Assembly (NCBI RefSeq): GCF_016741775.1
Contig: NZ_JAERRK010000016.1
Coordinates: forward strand, 1-64,000
Source of the DNA: Streptomyces actinomycinicus
GTDB lineage: Bacteria > Actinomycetota > Actinomycetes > Streptomycetales > Streptomycetaceae
Length of the DNA: 64,000 nucleotides
Reading direction: 5' to 3'
The notes beneath the pieces were generated by a model. It saw only the letters and a list, made by a program, of their open reading frames with translations, did no database searches and was not told the origin of the DNA. Below are positions 52,744 to 61,571 of the stretch, piece after piece. The first letter of the stretch is position 1; every line of letters starts with the position of its first letter. The position numbers and the translations under genes are program-made.

Positions 52744-54210
52744 TCACTTCTGGGCACGTACCGGGATGTCCAGGATCACCCGCGTCCCGCGCTCCGGCGC
52801 CGGGACCATGTCGAAGGTGCCTCCCAACTCGCCTTCCACGAGGGTCCGTACGATCTGCAGCCCGAGGTTGCCCGAGCGGTGGGGGTCGAAGCCCTCGGGC
52901 AGACCGACGCCGTCGTCCTGGACGGTGACCAGGAGGCGAGCCTCCTTGGTGGTGCCGCCACGCACCGCGGACACCTCGACCGTGCCGGTGTCGCCCGGGC
53001 GGAAGCCGTGCTCCAGGGCGTTCTGCAGGACCTCGGTGAGGACCATGGACAGCGGCGTGGCGACCTCGGCGTCGAGTATGCCGAAACGTCCGCTGCGCCG
53101 GCCGGTCACCTTGCCCGGCGAGATCTCGGCGACCATCGCCAGGACCCGGTCGGCGATGTCGTCGAACTCCACCCGCTCGTCCAGGTTCTGAGACAGCGTC
53201 TCATGCACGATGGCGATCGAGCCGACCCGGCGGACCGCCTCCTCCAGTGCCTCCCGGCCGCGCTCGGAGTCGATGCGCCGGGCCTGGAGCCGCAGCAGTG
53301 CGGCGACCGTCTGGAGGTTGTTCTTCACCCGGTGGTGGATCTCCCGGATGGTGGCGTCCTTGGTGATCAACTCACGTTCGCGGCGGCGCAGTTCGGTGAC
53401 GTCCCGGCACAGCACCAGCGAACCGATACGGGCACCCTTGGGCTTGAGCGGGATGGCCCGGAACTGGATGACGCCGTCGTTGGCCTCGATCTCGAACTCG
53501 CGCGGCGCCCAGCCGCTGGCCACCTTGGCGAGCGCCTCGTCCACCGGGCCGCGGGTCGGGGCGAGTTCGGCGGTGGTCTGCCCGAGGTGGTGCCCGACCA
53601 GGTCGGCGGCGAGGCCGAGGCGGTGGTAGGCGGACAGGGCGTTCGGGGAGGCGTACTGGACGATGCCGTCCGCGTCCAGCCGGATCAGGCCGTCGCCGAC
53701 GCGCGGGGAGGCGTCCATGTCGACCTGCTGGTCGGGGAACGGGAAGGCGCCGGCCGCGATCATCTGGGCGAGGTCGGAGGCGCTCTGGAGGTAGGTCAGC
53801 TCCAGGCGGCTCGGGGTGCGGACGGTGAGCAGGTTGGTGTTGCGGGCGATCACACCGAGGACGCGGCCCTCGCGCCGTACGGGGATGGACTCGACCCGCA
53901 CGGGGACCTCTTCGCGCCACTCCGGGTCGCCCTCGCGGACGATCCGGCCCTCGTCCAGCGCGGCGTCCAGCATGGGCCGCCGCCCGCGCGGGACCAGGTG
54001 GCCGACCATGTCGTCCTGGTAGGAGGTCGGGCCGGTGTTGGGGCGCATCTGGGCGACCGAGACGTACCGGGTGCCGTCCCGGGTGGGGACCCAGAGGACC
54101 AGGTCGGCGAAGGAGAGGTCGGAGAGCAGCTGCCACTCCGAGACCAGCAGGTGGAGCCACTCGAGATCGGAGTCGTCGAGGGCGGTGTGCTGGCGGACCA
54201 GTTCGTTCAT
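52744..54210 (-). CDS. PdtaS-type sensor histidine kinase
   Basis: A soluble kinase of 488 residues. An N-terminal GAF-like domain (about 1-150) is followed by a PAS domain (about 165-275, GDGLIRLDADGIVQYASPNA), then the HisKA_2 motif IREIHHRVKNNLQTVAALL with the phospho-acceptor His and a HATPase domain (NALEHGF, DDGVGLP, LGLQIV). The layout matches mycobacterial PdtaS, which phosphorylates the ANTAR regulator PdtaR. No receiver gene is adjacent. ATG at 54210 (MNELVRQHTAL) is chosen; GTG at 54219 is also possible. No membrane helix. Confidence 0.9.
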   Translation of the reverse strand: MNELVRQHTALDDSDLEWLHLLVSEWQLLSDLSFADLVLWVPTRDGTRYVSVAQMRPNTGPTSYQDDMVGHLVPRGRRPMLDAALDEGRIVREGDPEWREEVPVRVESIPVRREGRVLGVIARNTNLLTVRTPSRLELTYLQSASDLAQMIAAGAFPFPDQQVDMDASPRVGDGLIRLDADGIVQYASPNALSAYHRLGLAADLVGHHLGQTTAELAPTRGPVDEALAKVASGWAPREFEIEANDGVIQFRAIPLKPKGARIGSLVLCRDVTELRRRERELITKDATIREIHHRVKNNLQTVAALLRLQARRIDSERGREALEEAVRRVGSIAIVHETLSQNLDERVEFDDIADRVLAMVAEISPGKVTGRRSGRFGILDAEVATPLSMVLTEVLQNALEHGFRPGDTGTVEVSAVRGGTTKEARLLVTVQDDGVGLPEGFDPHRSGNLGLQIVRTLVEGELGGTFDMVPAPERGTRVILDIPVRAQK

Positions 54211-54541
54211 GGAGGGCACGTGTGCGAGCGTACCCGGGGCCTGGTGGGTGGCCGAAAAACACCCGCGGGCCGCGGCGCCTGGAAGGGACCCTCAACCCTC
54301 CCGGCACCGCAGCCCGGAGCATCATCGGCCGTGGGGTGTGCGGTCCCGGTCGGCCGAAGGTCGAGGAGCCGGGGCAGTCAGGGCAGAGAGCACCGGTTCC
54401 TCGGTCCGCCTTCCTGTGCGGGGAAGACGGAGGCTGTGTTCTATTGGATTGTGGACTAGACCACGCGGGCGTGTCCATGGCCGGGGAAGAGCCCGGTAGC
54501 GGCCACTGGCACGCGATGCCACGCAGCCTAGCCCGCCCGGG
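54211..54541. other. 331-bp region with a DasR operator but no intact gene
   Basis: No coding gene is supported. A DasR-type operator lies at 54450-54465. The region runs from the PdtaS-like start to the TetR remnant and may be what is left after gene loss. Confidence 0.5.
54450..54465. promoter_or_regulatory. DasR-responsive element (dre) 1, apparently orphan
   Basis: TGTGGACTAGACCACG matches the dre consensus ACTGGTCTAGACCACT closely, with the palindromic core TGG-CTAGACCA. It lies 240 bp upstream of the PdtaS-like kinase and beside gene remnants, so its target is unclear. Confidence 0.78.
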
Positions 54542-54720
54542 TCACTCATGGGGCCAGATGGCCATGGCAATTTCCGCAAGTGCTTCCAATTGCTCCCGGC
54601 TCGCCCCGTCCCGCGCCCGCTGGGACGTGCCCTGGATCATCGCTCCGGCGTGCCGGGCGAGAGGGGAGGCGTCGGTGCCGGGCGGCAGCAGGCCCGCGGC
54701 GACGTCCGCCCGGATCCGGG
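54542..54720 (-). pseudogene. C-terminal remnant of a TetR-family regulator
   Basis: The minus strand encodes RIRADVAAGLLPPGTDASPL, then LARHAGAMIQGTSQRARDG and SREQLEALAEIAMAIWPHE before a stop at 54542-54544. This resembles the C-terminal domain end of common Streptomyces TetR regulators. No start codon, HTH or upstream part exists; the similarity ends abruptly near 54720. It is judged a decayed fragment, not a gene. Confidence 0.7.
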
Positions 54721-54721
54721 A

Positions 54722-54867
54722 TCGGCGCGCCGGCGGATGTCGCGGACGGGGCGGCGTTCCCGGCCTCCGAGGACGGGCACCGGGTGACCTGGCACTGGCT
54801 GGACGCGACGGCAGGATCCCTCCTCCGACCCCCGGAGAGCTGGGTTCTCGAACGCCGATTCTGTTAG
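54722..54867 (+). pseudogene. C-terminal remnant of a short-chain dehydrogenase
   Basis: The plus strand encodes GAPADVADGAAFPASEDG, then HRVTWHWLDATAGSLL and a stop at 54865-54867. This matches the usual SDR ending (G.PeDVA.aaaFLAS.....vTG..ldv.GG) with several damaged positions, for example Phe-Pro for Phe-Leu and Trp for Gly. The rest of the enzyme is missing. It abuts the TetR remnant tail to head, as if a deletion joined the two. Confidence 0.65.
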
Positions 54868-54883
54868 ATTGGTCTAAACCACA
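54868..54883. promoter_or_regulatory. DasR-responsive element (dre) 2 of nagB
   Basis: ATTGGTCTAAACCACA is an almost perfect dre, 41 bp upstream of the nagB start. DasR bound here represses nagB until glucosamine-6-phosphate releases it, as established for S. coelicolor. Confidence 0.9.
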
Positions 54884-54923
54884 TAGAGACGCACAGAGCC
54901 CTCTCCAGAACGGCAGGCCCAGC

Positions 54924-55709
54924 GTGGAAGTTGTCATCGTTCCGGACGCCGCGACGGGCGGCGAACTGATCGCCGAGGCCATGGCGCAGCTGCTGCGACG
55001 CAAGCCCGACGCCCTGCTCGGCGTGGCCACCGGCTCCACCCCGCTGCCCATCTACCAGGCACTGACCGGCAAGGTGCGCTCCGGCGCCGTGGACGTCTCG
55101 CGGGCCCGGATCGCGCAGCTCGACGAGTACGTGGGGCTGCCCGCCGACCATCCCGAGTCCTACCGCTCGGTGCTGCGCCGTGAGGTGCTGGAGCCGCTCG
55201 GCATAGGCATGGACGCCTTCATGGGACCCGACGGCACGGCCGAGGACGTCCAGGCGGCGTGCGAGGCGTACGACCGGACGCTCGCCGAGGCCGGCGGGGT
55301 GGACCTGCAGCTGCTCGGCATCGGCACCGACGGGCACATCGGGTTCAACGAGCCGTGCTCCTCGCTCGCCTCGCGCACCCGGATCAAGACGCTGACCGAG
55401 CAGACGCGGGTCGACAACGCCCGCTTCTTCGACGGCGACATCGAGCAGGTCCCGCACCACGTCATCACCCAGGGCATCGGGACGATCCTGGAAGCGCGGC
55501 ACCTGGTGCTGCTGGCGACCGGTGAGGGCAAGGCGGACGCGGTCGCCGCGACCGTCGAGGGCCCGGTCGCGGCCGTGTGCCCGGCCTCCGCGCTCCAGCT
55601 GCACCCGCATGCCACGGTGGTCGTCGACGAGGCCGCCGCGTCCAAGCTGAAGCTGGCCGACTACTTCCGGCACACCTATGCCAACAAGCCGGAGTGGCAG
55701 GGGATATAG
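54924..55709 (+). CDS. nagB: Glucosamine-6-phosphate deaminase
   Basis: A 261-residue NagB that converts glucosamine-6-phosphate to fructose-6-phosphate and ammonia, the last step of GlcNAc catabolism. Family motifs are GVATGSTPLPIYQAL, AQLDEYVGL, the catalytic GIGTDGHIGFNEP and FFDGDIEQVPHHVITQGIGTI. GTG at 54924. The dre just upstream places it under DasR, whose gene follows downstream. Its substrate is also the DasR effector, so the enzyme tunes the regulator. Confidence 0.96.
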   Translation: MEVVIVPDAATGGELIAEAMAQLLRRKPDALLGVATGSTPLPIYQALTGKVRSGAVDVSRARIAQLDEYVGLPADHPESYRSVLRREVLEPLGIGMDAFMGPDGTAEDVQAACEAYDRTLAEAGGVDLQLLGIGTDGHIGFNEPCSSLASRTRIKTLTEQTRVDNARFFDGDIEQVPHHVITQGIGTILEARHLVLLATGEGKADAVAATVEGPVAAVCPASALQLHPHATVVVDEAAASKLKLADYFRHTYANKPEWQGI

Positions 55710-55793
55710 ACGGGAGCACCGGCGGCAGCGGGAGAGGGGGGTGCGGGCTGCCGTGACCCGCTGGCCCGTGCGCCCCTCGCGCTCCCCCGCTCG

Positions 55794-55809
55794 ATGGACT
55801 AGACCAACA
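55794..55809. promoter_or_regulatory. DasR-responsive element (dre) 3 upstream of dasR
   Basis: ATGGACTAGACCAACA shares the core TGG-CTAGACCA with the other dre sites. It lies 136 bp upstream of dasR and fits autoregulation, which is known for S. coelicolor dasR. Confidence 0.8.
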
Positions 55810-55944
55810 ACGGGTGCAACGGTATACAGAGGGGATCACGGAGCGTGCAGGGGGAGTCCTGACCCGGCAACCCGTGCCACGATGTGTGCCGTGGCCGATG
55901 GGATGTCGGTCCGCTTTCGGCATTCGGAGCCGGGAAGGCAGAGC

Positions 55945-56709
55945 ATGAGCACCGACGTCAGCAGTGCGGAGAACGAGGCCGGCACGACCGTCCGTGCCGC
56001 GCGCGTCCCCAAGTACTACCGCTTGAAGAAGCACCTGCTCGACATGACCGAGACGCAGGCGCCCGGTACGCCGGTCCCGCCCGAGCGCACCCTGGCGGCC
56101 GAGTTCGACACCTCCCGCACCACGGTCCGCCAGGCCCTGCAGGAGCTGGTCGTGGAGGGCCGGCTCGAGCGCATCCAGGGCAAGGGCACCTTCGTGGCCA
56201 AGCCCAAGGTCTCCCAGGCGCTGCAGCTCACCTCCTACACCGAGGACATGCGGGCCCAGGGCCTGGAGCCGACCTCGCAGCTGCTGGACATCGGGTACAT
56301 CACCGCGGACGACCGGCTCGCCGAGCTGCTGGACATCGCCGCCGGCGGGCGCGTACTGCGCATCGAGCGGCTGCGCATGGCCAACGGCGAACCGATGGCG
56401 ATCGAGACCACCCACCTGTCGGCCAAGCGCTTCCCGGCCCTCAGGCGCTCCCTGGTGAAGTACACCTCGCTGTACACGGCGCTCGCCGAGGTCTACGACG
56501 TCCACCTCGCCGAGGCCGAGGAGACCATCGAGACCTCGCTGGCCACCCCGCGCGAGGCGGGCCTGCTCGGCACGGACGTCGGCCTGCCGATGCTGATGCT
56601 CTCCCGGCACTCGCTGGACCACGAGGGCAAGCCGGTGGAGTGGGTGCGGTCCGTATACCGGGGCGACCGGTACAAATTCGTGGCACGGCTGAAGCGTCCC
56701 GCGGAGTAA
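55945..56709 (+). CDS. dasR: GntR/HutC-family global regulator DasR
   Basis: A 254-residue regulator. The N-terminal winged helix has VPPERTLAAEFDTSRTTVRQALQELVVEGRLERIQGKGTFVA, typical of GntR proteins, and the C-terminal UTRA domain (about 95-245) binds phosphorylated amino sugars. Together with the flanking nagB and dre sites this identifies DasR, the Streptomyces repressor of chitin/GlcNAc uptake and use and of antibiotic pathway regulators. ATG at 55945 has GGAAGG upstream. Confidence 0.95.
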   Translation: MSTDVSSAENEAGTTVRAARVPKYYRLKKHLLDMTETQAPGTPVPPERTLAAEFDTSRTTVRQALQELVVEGRLERIQGKGTFVAKPKVSQALQLTSYTEDMRAQGLEPTSQLLDIGYITADDRLAELLDIAAGGRVLRIERLRMANGEPMAIETTHLSAKRFPALRRSLVKYTSLYTALAEVYDVHLAEAEETIETSLATPREAGLLGTDVGLPMLMLSRHSLDHEGKPVEWVRSVYRGDRYKFVARLKRPAE

Positions 56710-56832
56710 CGGCCGGGCCCGTTCGCAGAATCGACATACCGTTATGCGGACGAGGTCTTCCACTGGCGCGACACCGTCACCTAGATTGCCTGCGCATTAC
56801 ACAGGTGATCAGCGAGGGGACGGAGCCGTGGC

Positions 56833-57105
56833 ATGTCCGAAACGCCTGAAGTGAGGCCACCGGTGGTGACACCGGTCCGGGTGATCATCGCCCTGTGTCT
56901 CGTCGCGCCCTTCGTGGCGATGCTGTGGGTCGGCTCGTACGCCAAGACGGACCCCGCGTTCATCGGGATCCCGTTCTTCTACTGGTACCAGATGCTGTGG
57001 GTGCTGATCTCCACCGCGCTCACGATGCTCGCGTACCAGCTGTGGCAGCGTGACCAGCGCGCCCGCAAGGCCGCGGCCGGCCGGGACGAGGAGGCGGCGA
57101 AGTGA
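56833..57105 (+). CDS. DUF3311 small membrane subunit
   Basis: A 90-residue protein with two membrane helices (about 14-35 and 44-70) and a basic tail, of the DUF3311 family that regularly precedes sodium:solute symporters and is thought to be a small accessory subunit. Its end overlaps the symporter start at GTGA (57102-57105), so the two are coupled. Confidence 0.87.
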   Translation: MSETPEVRPPVVTPVRVIIALCLVAPFVAMLWVGSYAKTDPAFIGIPFFYWYQMLWVLISTALTMLAYQLWQRDQRARKAAAGRDEEAAK

Positions 57106-58727
57106 AGGACGTCAACGGCGTCGCGCTCGGCGTCTTCATCTTCTTCTTCCTGGCCGTCACGGTCATGGGGTTCCTGGCCGCGCGCTGGCGCAGGGCGGAG
57201 AACGACCAGTCCCTGGACGAGTGGGGTCTGGGCGGACGGTCGTTCGGCACCTGGATCACCTGGTTCCTGCTCGGTGGTGACCTGTACACGGCCTACACGT
57301 TCGTCGCCGTACCGGCGGCGATCTACGCGGCGGGCGCGGCGGGCTTCTTCGCGGTGCCGTACACGATCCTGGTGTACCCGCTGATCTTCACCTTCCTGCC
57401 GCGCCTGTGGTCGGTCTCGCACCGCCACGGCTACGTCACCACCTCCGACTTCGTGCGCGGCCGGTTCGGCTCGAAGGGGCTGTCGCTGGCCGTCGCGGTC
57501 ACCGGCATCCTGGCGACGATGCCGTACATCGCGCTGCAGCTGGTCGGCATCCAGGCGGTGCTGGACGTGATGGGCGTCGGCGGCGGCGAGAACACCAACT
57601 GGTTCGTGAAGGACCTGCCGCTGCTCATCGCCTTCGGCGTGCTGGCCGCCTACACCTACTCCTCCGGCCTGCGCGCGCCCGCGCTGATCGCGTTCGTCAA
57701 GGACACGCTGATCTACATCGTCATAGCGGTGGCGATCATCTACATCCCGGTCAAGCTGGGCGGGTTCGACGACATCTTCGCCAAGGCGGGCGAGGCGTTC
57801 AGCCAGACCAACCCGGTCACCCAGGCTCCGCGCGGTGCGCTGGCCCCGGCGGAGAAGGGTCAGTGGACGTACGCCACCCTGGCGCTGGGCTCGGCACTGG
57901 CGCTGTTCATGTACCCGCACTCGATCACCGCGACGCTGTCCTCCAAGAGCCGTGACGTGATCCGCCGCAACACCACGATCCTGCCGCTGTACTCGCTGAT
58001 GCTGGGCCTGCTGGCGCTGCTCGGCTTCATGGCGATCGCGGCCGGAGTGAAGGTCACCAACGGGCAGCTGGCGATCCCGCAGCTGTTCGAGGACATGTTC
58101 CCGGACTGGTTCGCGGGCGTGGCCTTCGCGGCGATCGGCATCGGCGCGCTCGTCCCGGCGGCGATCATGTCCATCGCGGCAGCGAACCTGTTCACCCGCA
58201 ACATCTACAAGGACTTCATCAAGCCGGACGCCACGCCGCAGCAGGAGACCAAGGTCTCCAAGCTCGTGTCGCTGCTGGTGAAGGTCGGCGCCCTGGTCTT
58301 CGTCCTCACCATGGACAAGACGGTCGCCATCAACTTCCAGCTGCTGGGCGGCATCTGGATCCTGCAGACCTTCCCGGCCCTGGTCGGCGGTCTGTTCACC
58401 CGCTGGTTCCACCGCTGGGCGCTGCTGGCCGGCTGGGCGGTCGGCATGGTCTACGGGACGGTGGCCGCGTACGGGATCGCCTCGCCGACGCAGAAGCATT
58501 TCGGCGGCAACGCCAAGGAGATCCCGGGCATCGGCGAGATCGGCTACATCGGCCTCACGGCGTTCGTGCTGAACGTCCTGGTGACCGTGGTGCTGACCTT
58601 CGTCCTGAAGGCCCTGAAGGCTCCCGAGGGCCTGGACGAGACACGGCCGGAGGACTACACGGCGGACGCGGGCGATCCGGGCGTCCAGGTGGAGCTGCCT
58701 CCGGCCACGGCAGGCGCCGGCCACTAG
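57102..58727 (+). CDS. Sodium:solute symporter (MctP-like)
   Basis: A 541-residue SSS-family transporter with about 13 membrane helices. Motifs include WGLGGRSFGTWITWFLLGGDLYTAYTF near the start and SKSRDVIRRNTTILPLY in the middle. With a DUF3311 partner it resembles the monocarboxylate transporter MctP (pyruvate, lactate, acetate). The substrate is not provable from sequence. A strong terminator follows. Confidence 0.9.
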   Translation: MKDVNGVALGVFIFFFLAVTVMGFLAARWRRAENDQSLDEWGLGGRSFGTWITWFLLGGDLYTAYTFVAVPAAIYAAGAAGFFAVPYTILVYPLIFTFLPRLWSVSHRHGYVTTSDFVRGRFGSKGLSLAVAVTGILATMPYIALQLVGIQAVLDVMGVGGGENTNWFVKDLPLLIAFGVLAAYTYSSGLRAPALIAFVKDTLIYIVIAVAIIYIPVKLGGFDDIFAKAGEAFSQTNPVTQAPRGALAPAEKGQWTYATLALGSALALFMYPHSITATLSSKSRDVIRRNTTILPLYSLMLGLLALLGFMAIAAGVKVTNGQLAIPQLFEDMFPDWFAGVAFAAIGIGALVPAAIMSIAAANLFTRNIYKDFIKPDATPQQETKVSKLVSLLVKVGALVFVLTMDKTVAINFQLLGGIWILQTFPALVGGLFTRWFHRWALLAGWAVGMVYGTVAAYGIASPTQKHFGGNAKEIPGIGEIGYIGLTAFVLNVLVTVVLTFVLKALKAPEGLDETRPEDYTADAGDPGVQVELPPATAGAGH

Positions 58728-58737
58728 GCAGACCCGC

Positions 58738-58775
58738 AGCGGGCCGCCGTGAAGCACGTGCCACGGCGGCCCGCT
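58738..58775 (+). terminator. Terminator of the symporter operon
   Basis: A perfect 14-bp stem AGCGGGCCGCCGTG/CACGGCGGCCCGCT (58738-58751 and 58762-58775) with a 10-nt loop, 11 bp after the stop. Confidence 0.9.
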
Positions 58776-58781
58776 CGCTTG

Positions 58782-58898
58782 CGTGCCGCCCGCCGCATCT
58801 ACGAACGCCTGGGCCTCGTCCGCGTCCCGGACCGTGACCGGAACCCGGTCCCGGACCTCGACGGCATCACTCTCCTCACCTACGAGTTGACGCTCTGA
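58782..58898 (+). pseudogene. C-terminal remnant of a GNAT acetyltransferase
   Basis: This frame encodes RAARRIYERLGLVRVPDRDR, then NPVPDLDGITLLTYELTL and a TGA at 58896-58898. It matches the usual end of small Streptomyces GNAT enzymes (A.r.YerlGF.rvpdrDw.P.pg..L..Y...L). There is no start codon and nothing of the acetyl-CoA-binding core; it begins right after the symporter terminator. Judged a decayed fragment. Confidence 0.72.
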
Positions 58899-58908
58899 GA
58901 CTGTCGCG

Positions 58909-58955
58909 ACACAACATCTGGGGGTGCCACGGCAGCCCGGCACTAGATGTATGCT
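58909..58955 (+). promoter_or_regulatory. Putative tandem NrdR boxes upstream of nrdA
   Basis: ACACAACATCTGGGGG (58909-58924) and GCACTAGATGTATGCT (58940-58955) each resemble half-conserved NrdR boxes (ACACTATATATAGTGT type). Their centres are 31 bp apart, three helical turns, as NrdR requires. NrdR controls ribonucleotide reductase genes in Streptomyces. Match quality is moderate. Confidence 0.55.
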
Positions 58956-59090
58956 CGTCCTCGCTGTCGCCGCAGGGGAATCCGGTGCGAATCCGGAACT
59001 GTCCCGCAACGGTGTACTTGCGTGTATCCGCACGCCTGTTCAGTCCGAGGACCTGCCGACGGCGCGCACCCGACCGTCCGGTCCGGGTGC
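58956..59090 (+). ncRNA. Cobalamin riboswitch of nrdAB
   Basis: The leader has the conserved B12 aptamer core: GCAGGGGAATCCGGTGCGAA, then TCCGGAACTGTCCCGCAACGG-like pairing blocks and the closing GTCCGAGGACCTGCCGAC. A 7-bp hairpin GCACCCG/CGGGTGC (59066-59090) follows as a possible expression platform. In S. coelicolor such a riboswitch shuts off the class Ia enzyme when B12 is available, so that the B12-dependent class II NrdJ is used. Confidence 0.93.
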
Positions 59091-59201
59091 CTTGAGACGT
59101 CCGGGCCTCGCGGAGTGGGCCGGTGGACTCGACGCCGTGCGCGCTCGTGGCTGCCCCCTGCCCTCCGCCAGGCCCCAGTGCCGAGCGAGGGAGAGCCCCA
59201 C

Positions 59202-61571
59202 GTGACCATCGCGCCAGTCGACCCGGCTTCAGTCCGCGAGCAGGAGACCGACGGTCCCGGTGCCGCGCTGCTGCGGACCCTGACCGAGCTGACCGCCGAC
59301 CTGCCCGACGCCGACCCCGGCCGGGTCGCAGCCGCCGCGCTGCGCGGCCGGTCCGCGCGGGCCGACGAGGCGGAGCTGCGGGAACTGGCCACGGAGGCCG
59401 CCGCCGGGCTCATCTCCGAGGACCCCGCCTACTCGAAGCTGGCCGCCCGGCTGCTGACCCTCGCGATCCGGGACGAGGCCGCCTCGCAGGGCGTGACGTC
59501 CTTCACCGAGTCCGTCGCGGTCGGGCACCGCGAGGGCCTCGTCGCCGACCGCACCGCGGACTTCGTGCGGCAGCACGCCGAGCGGCTCGACGCGCTGATC
59601 GACCGTACCGCCGACGACCGGTTCGGCTACTTCGGCCTGCGCACCCTGCACAGCCGCTACCTGCTGCGCCACCCGATCACCCGCAAGGTCGTCGAGACGC
59701 CCCAGCACTTCATGCTGCGGGTGGCGAGCGGTCTGGCCGAGGACGACTCGGCCCGCTCCGTGGACGAAGTCGCCTCGCTGTACGGCCTGATGAGCCGCCT
59801 GGACTATCTGCCGTCCTCCCCCACCCTGTTCAACTCGGGTACGCGGCACCCCCAGATGTCGTCCTGCTACCTGCTCGACTCCCCGCTGGACGAGCTGGAC
59901 TCCATCTACGACCGCTACCACCAGGTGGCCCGGCTGTCGAAGCACGCCGGCGGCATCGGTCTGTCGTACTCCCGCATCCGCAGCCGCGGTTCGCTGATCC
60001 GCGGCACCAACGGGCACTCCAACGGCATCGTCCCGTTCCTGAAGACCCTGGACGCCTCGGTGGCCGCGGTGAACCAAGGCGGCCGGCGCAAGGGCGCGGC
60101 CGCGGTCTACCTGGAGACCTGGCACTCCGACATCGAGGAGTTCCTGGAGCTGCGGGACAACACCGGTGAGGACGCCCGCCGTACGCACAACCTGAACCTC
60201 GCGCACTGGATCCCGGACGAGTTCATGCGCCGGGTCAACGCCGACGCCCCGTGGTCGCTGTTCTCGCCGGCCGACGTGCCCGAGCTGGTGGACCTGTACG
60301 GCGAGGAGTTCGACGCCGCCTACCGCAAGGCGGAGGCGGCGGGCCTGGCGAAGAAGACGCTTCCGGCGCGCGAGCTGTACGGCCGCATGATGCGGACCCT
60401 CGCGCAGACCGGCAACGGCTGGATGACCTTCAAGGACGCCGCCAACCGCACGTCCAACCAGACCGCGCTCCCGGGACGTGTCGTGCACTCCTCCAACCTG
60501 TGCACGGAGATCCTGGAGGTCACCGACGACGGCGAGACCGCGGTCTGCAACCTGGGCTCGGTGAACCTGGGCGCGTTCGTGGACACCACGACCGGGGACA
60601 TCGACTGGGAGCGGCTGGACCGGACCGTCCGCACGGCCGTCGTCTTCCTCGACCGCGTGGTCGACATCAACTTCTACCCGACCGAGCAGGCGGCCCGGTC
60701 GAACGCCAAGTGGCGCCCGGTGGGCCTCGGCGCGATGGGCCTGCAGGACGTCTTCTTCAAGCTGCGGCTGCCGTTCGACTCCGCGGAGGCGAAGCAGCTC
60801 TCCACCCGGATCGCCGAGCGCATCATGCTCGCCGCGTACGAGGCATCGGTCGACCTCGCCGAGGCCAACGGCCCGCTGCCGGCCTTCCAGGAGACCCGCA
60901 CCGCCCAGGGCCTGCTGCACCCGGACCACTACGACGTCGAGCTGACCTGGCCGGAGCGCTGGGCCGCCCTGCGCGAGCGGATCGCGGCCTCCGGTATGCG
61001 CAACTCGCTGCTCCTGGCGATCGCGCCGACGGCCACGATCGCCTCGATCGCGGGCGTGTACGAGTGCATCGAGCCGCAGGTCTCCAACCTGTTCAAACGC
61101 GAGACCCTGTCCGGCGAGTTCCTCCAGGTCAACTCGTACCTGGTCCAGGACCTCAAGGACATGGGCGTGTGGGACGCCCGCACCCGCGAGGCCCTGCGCG
61201 ACGCGAACGGATCGGTGCAGGACTTCGTCTGGATCCCCGAGGACGTCCGGCGGCTGTACCGCACGGCCTGGGAGATCCCGCAGCGCAGTCTGATCGACAT
61301 GGCCGCCGCCCGCACGGCGTTCCTGGACCAGGCCCAGTCGCTGAACCTCTTCCTGGAGACGCCGACCATCGGCAAGCTCTCCTCGATGTACGCGTACGCC
61401 TGGAAGTCCGGACTGAAGACGACGTACTACCTGCGCTCGCGCCCCGCGACGCGCATCGCCCGTGCCGCCCAGGCGCAGACCCCCGCCGCCATCCCCGTGC
61501 AGCAGGCCGCCGACCCCGACGCGGTCGCCTGCTCCCTTGAGAACCCCGAGTCCTGCGAGGCCTGCCAGTAA
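59202..61571 (+). CDS. nrdA: Class Ia ribonucleotide reductase, large subunit
   Basis: A 789-residue catalytic subunit that reduces ribonucleoside diphosphates to deoxy forms. Signature blocks are YLPSSPTLFNSGTRHPQMSSC with the first active-site Cys, HSSNLCTEIL with the second-shell Cys, and NLGSVNLG. The C-terminal ESCEACQ holds the Cys pair that shuttles electrons from thioredoxin. No typical N-terminal ATP-cone is visible. GTG at 59202 has GAGGGAGAG upstream. Its TAATG overlaps nrdB. Regulated by the B12 riboswitch and probably NrdR. Confidence 0.96.
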   Translation: MTIAPVDPASVREQETDGPGAALLRTLTELTADLPDADPGRVAAAALRGRSARADEAELRELATEAAAGLISEDPAYSKLAARLLTLAIRDEAASQGVTSFTESVAVGHREGLVADRTADFVRQHAERLDALIDRTADDRFGYFGLRTLHSRYLLRHPITRKVVETPQHFMLRVASGLAEDDSARSVDEVASLYGLMSRLDYLPSSPTLFNSGTRHPQMSSCYLLDSPLDELDSIYDRYHQVARLSKHAGGIGLSYSRIRSRGSLIRGTNGHSNGIVPFLKTLDASVAAVNQGGRRKGAAAVYLETWHSDIEEFLELRDNTGEDARRTHNLNLAHWIPDEFMRRVNADAPWSLFSPADVPELVDLYGEEFDAAYRKAEAAGLAKKTLPARELYGRMMRTLAQTGNGWMTFKDAANRTSNQTALPGRVVHSSNLCTEILEVTDDGETAVCNLGSVNLGAFVDTTTGDIDWERLDRTVRTAVVFLDRVVDINFYPTEQAARSNAKWRPVGLGAMGLQDVFFKLRLPFDSAEAKQLSTRIAERIMLAAYEASVDLAEANGPLPAFQETRTAQGLLHPDHYDVELTWPERWAALRERIAASGMRNSLLLAIAPTATIASIAGVYECIEPQVSNLFKRETLSGEFLQVNSYLVQDLKDMGVWDARTREALRDANGSVQDFVWIPEDVRRLYRTAWEIPQRSLIDMAAARTAFLDQAQSLNLFLETPTIGKLSSMYAYAWKSGLKTTYYLRSRPATRIARAAQAQTPAAIPVQQAADPDAVACSLENPESCEACQ

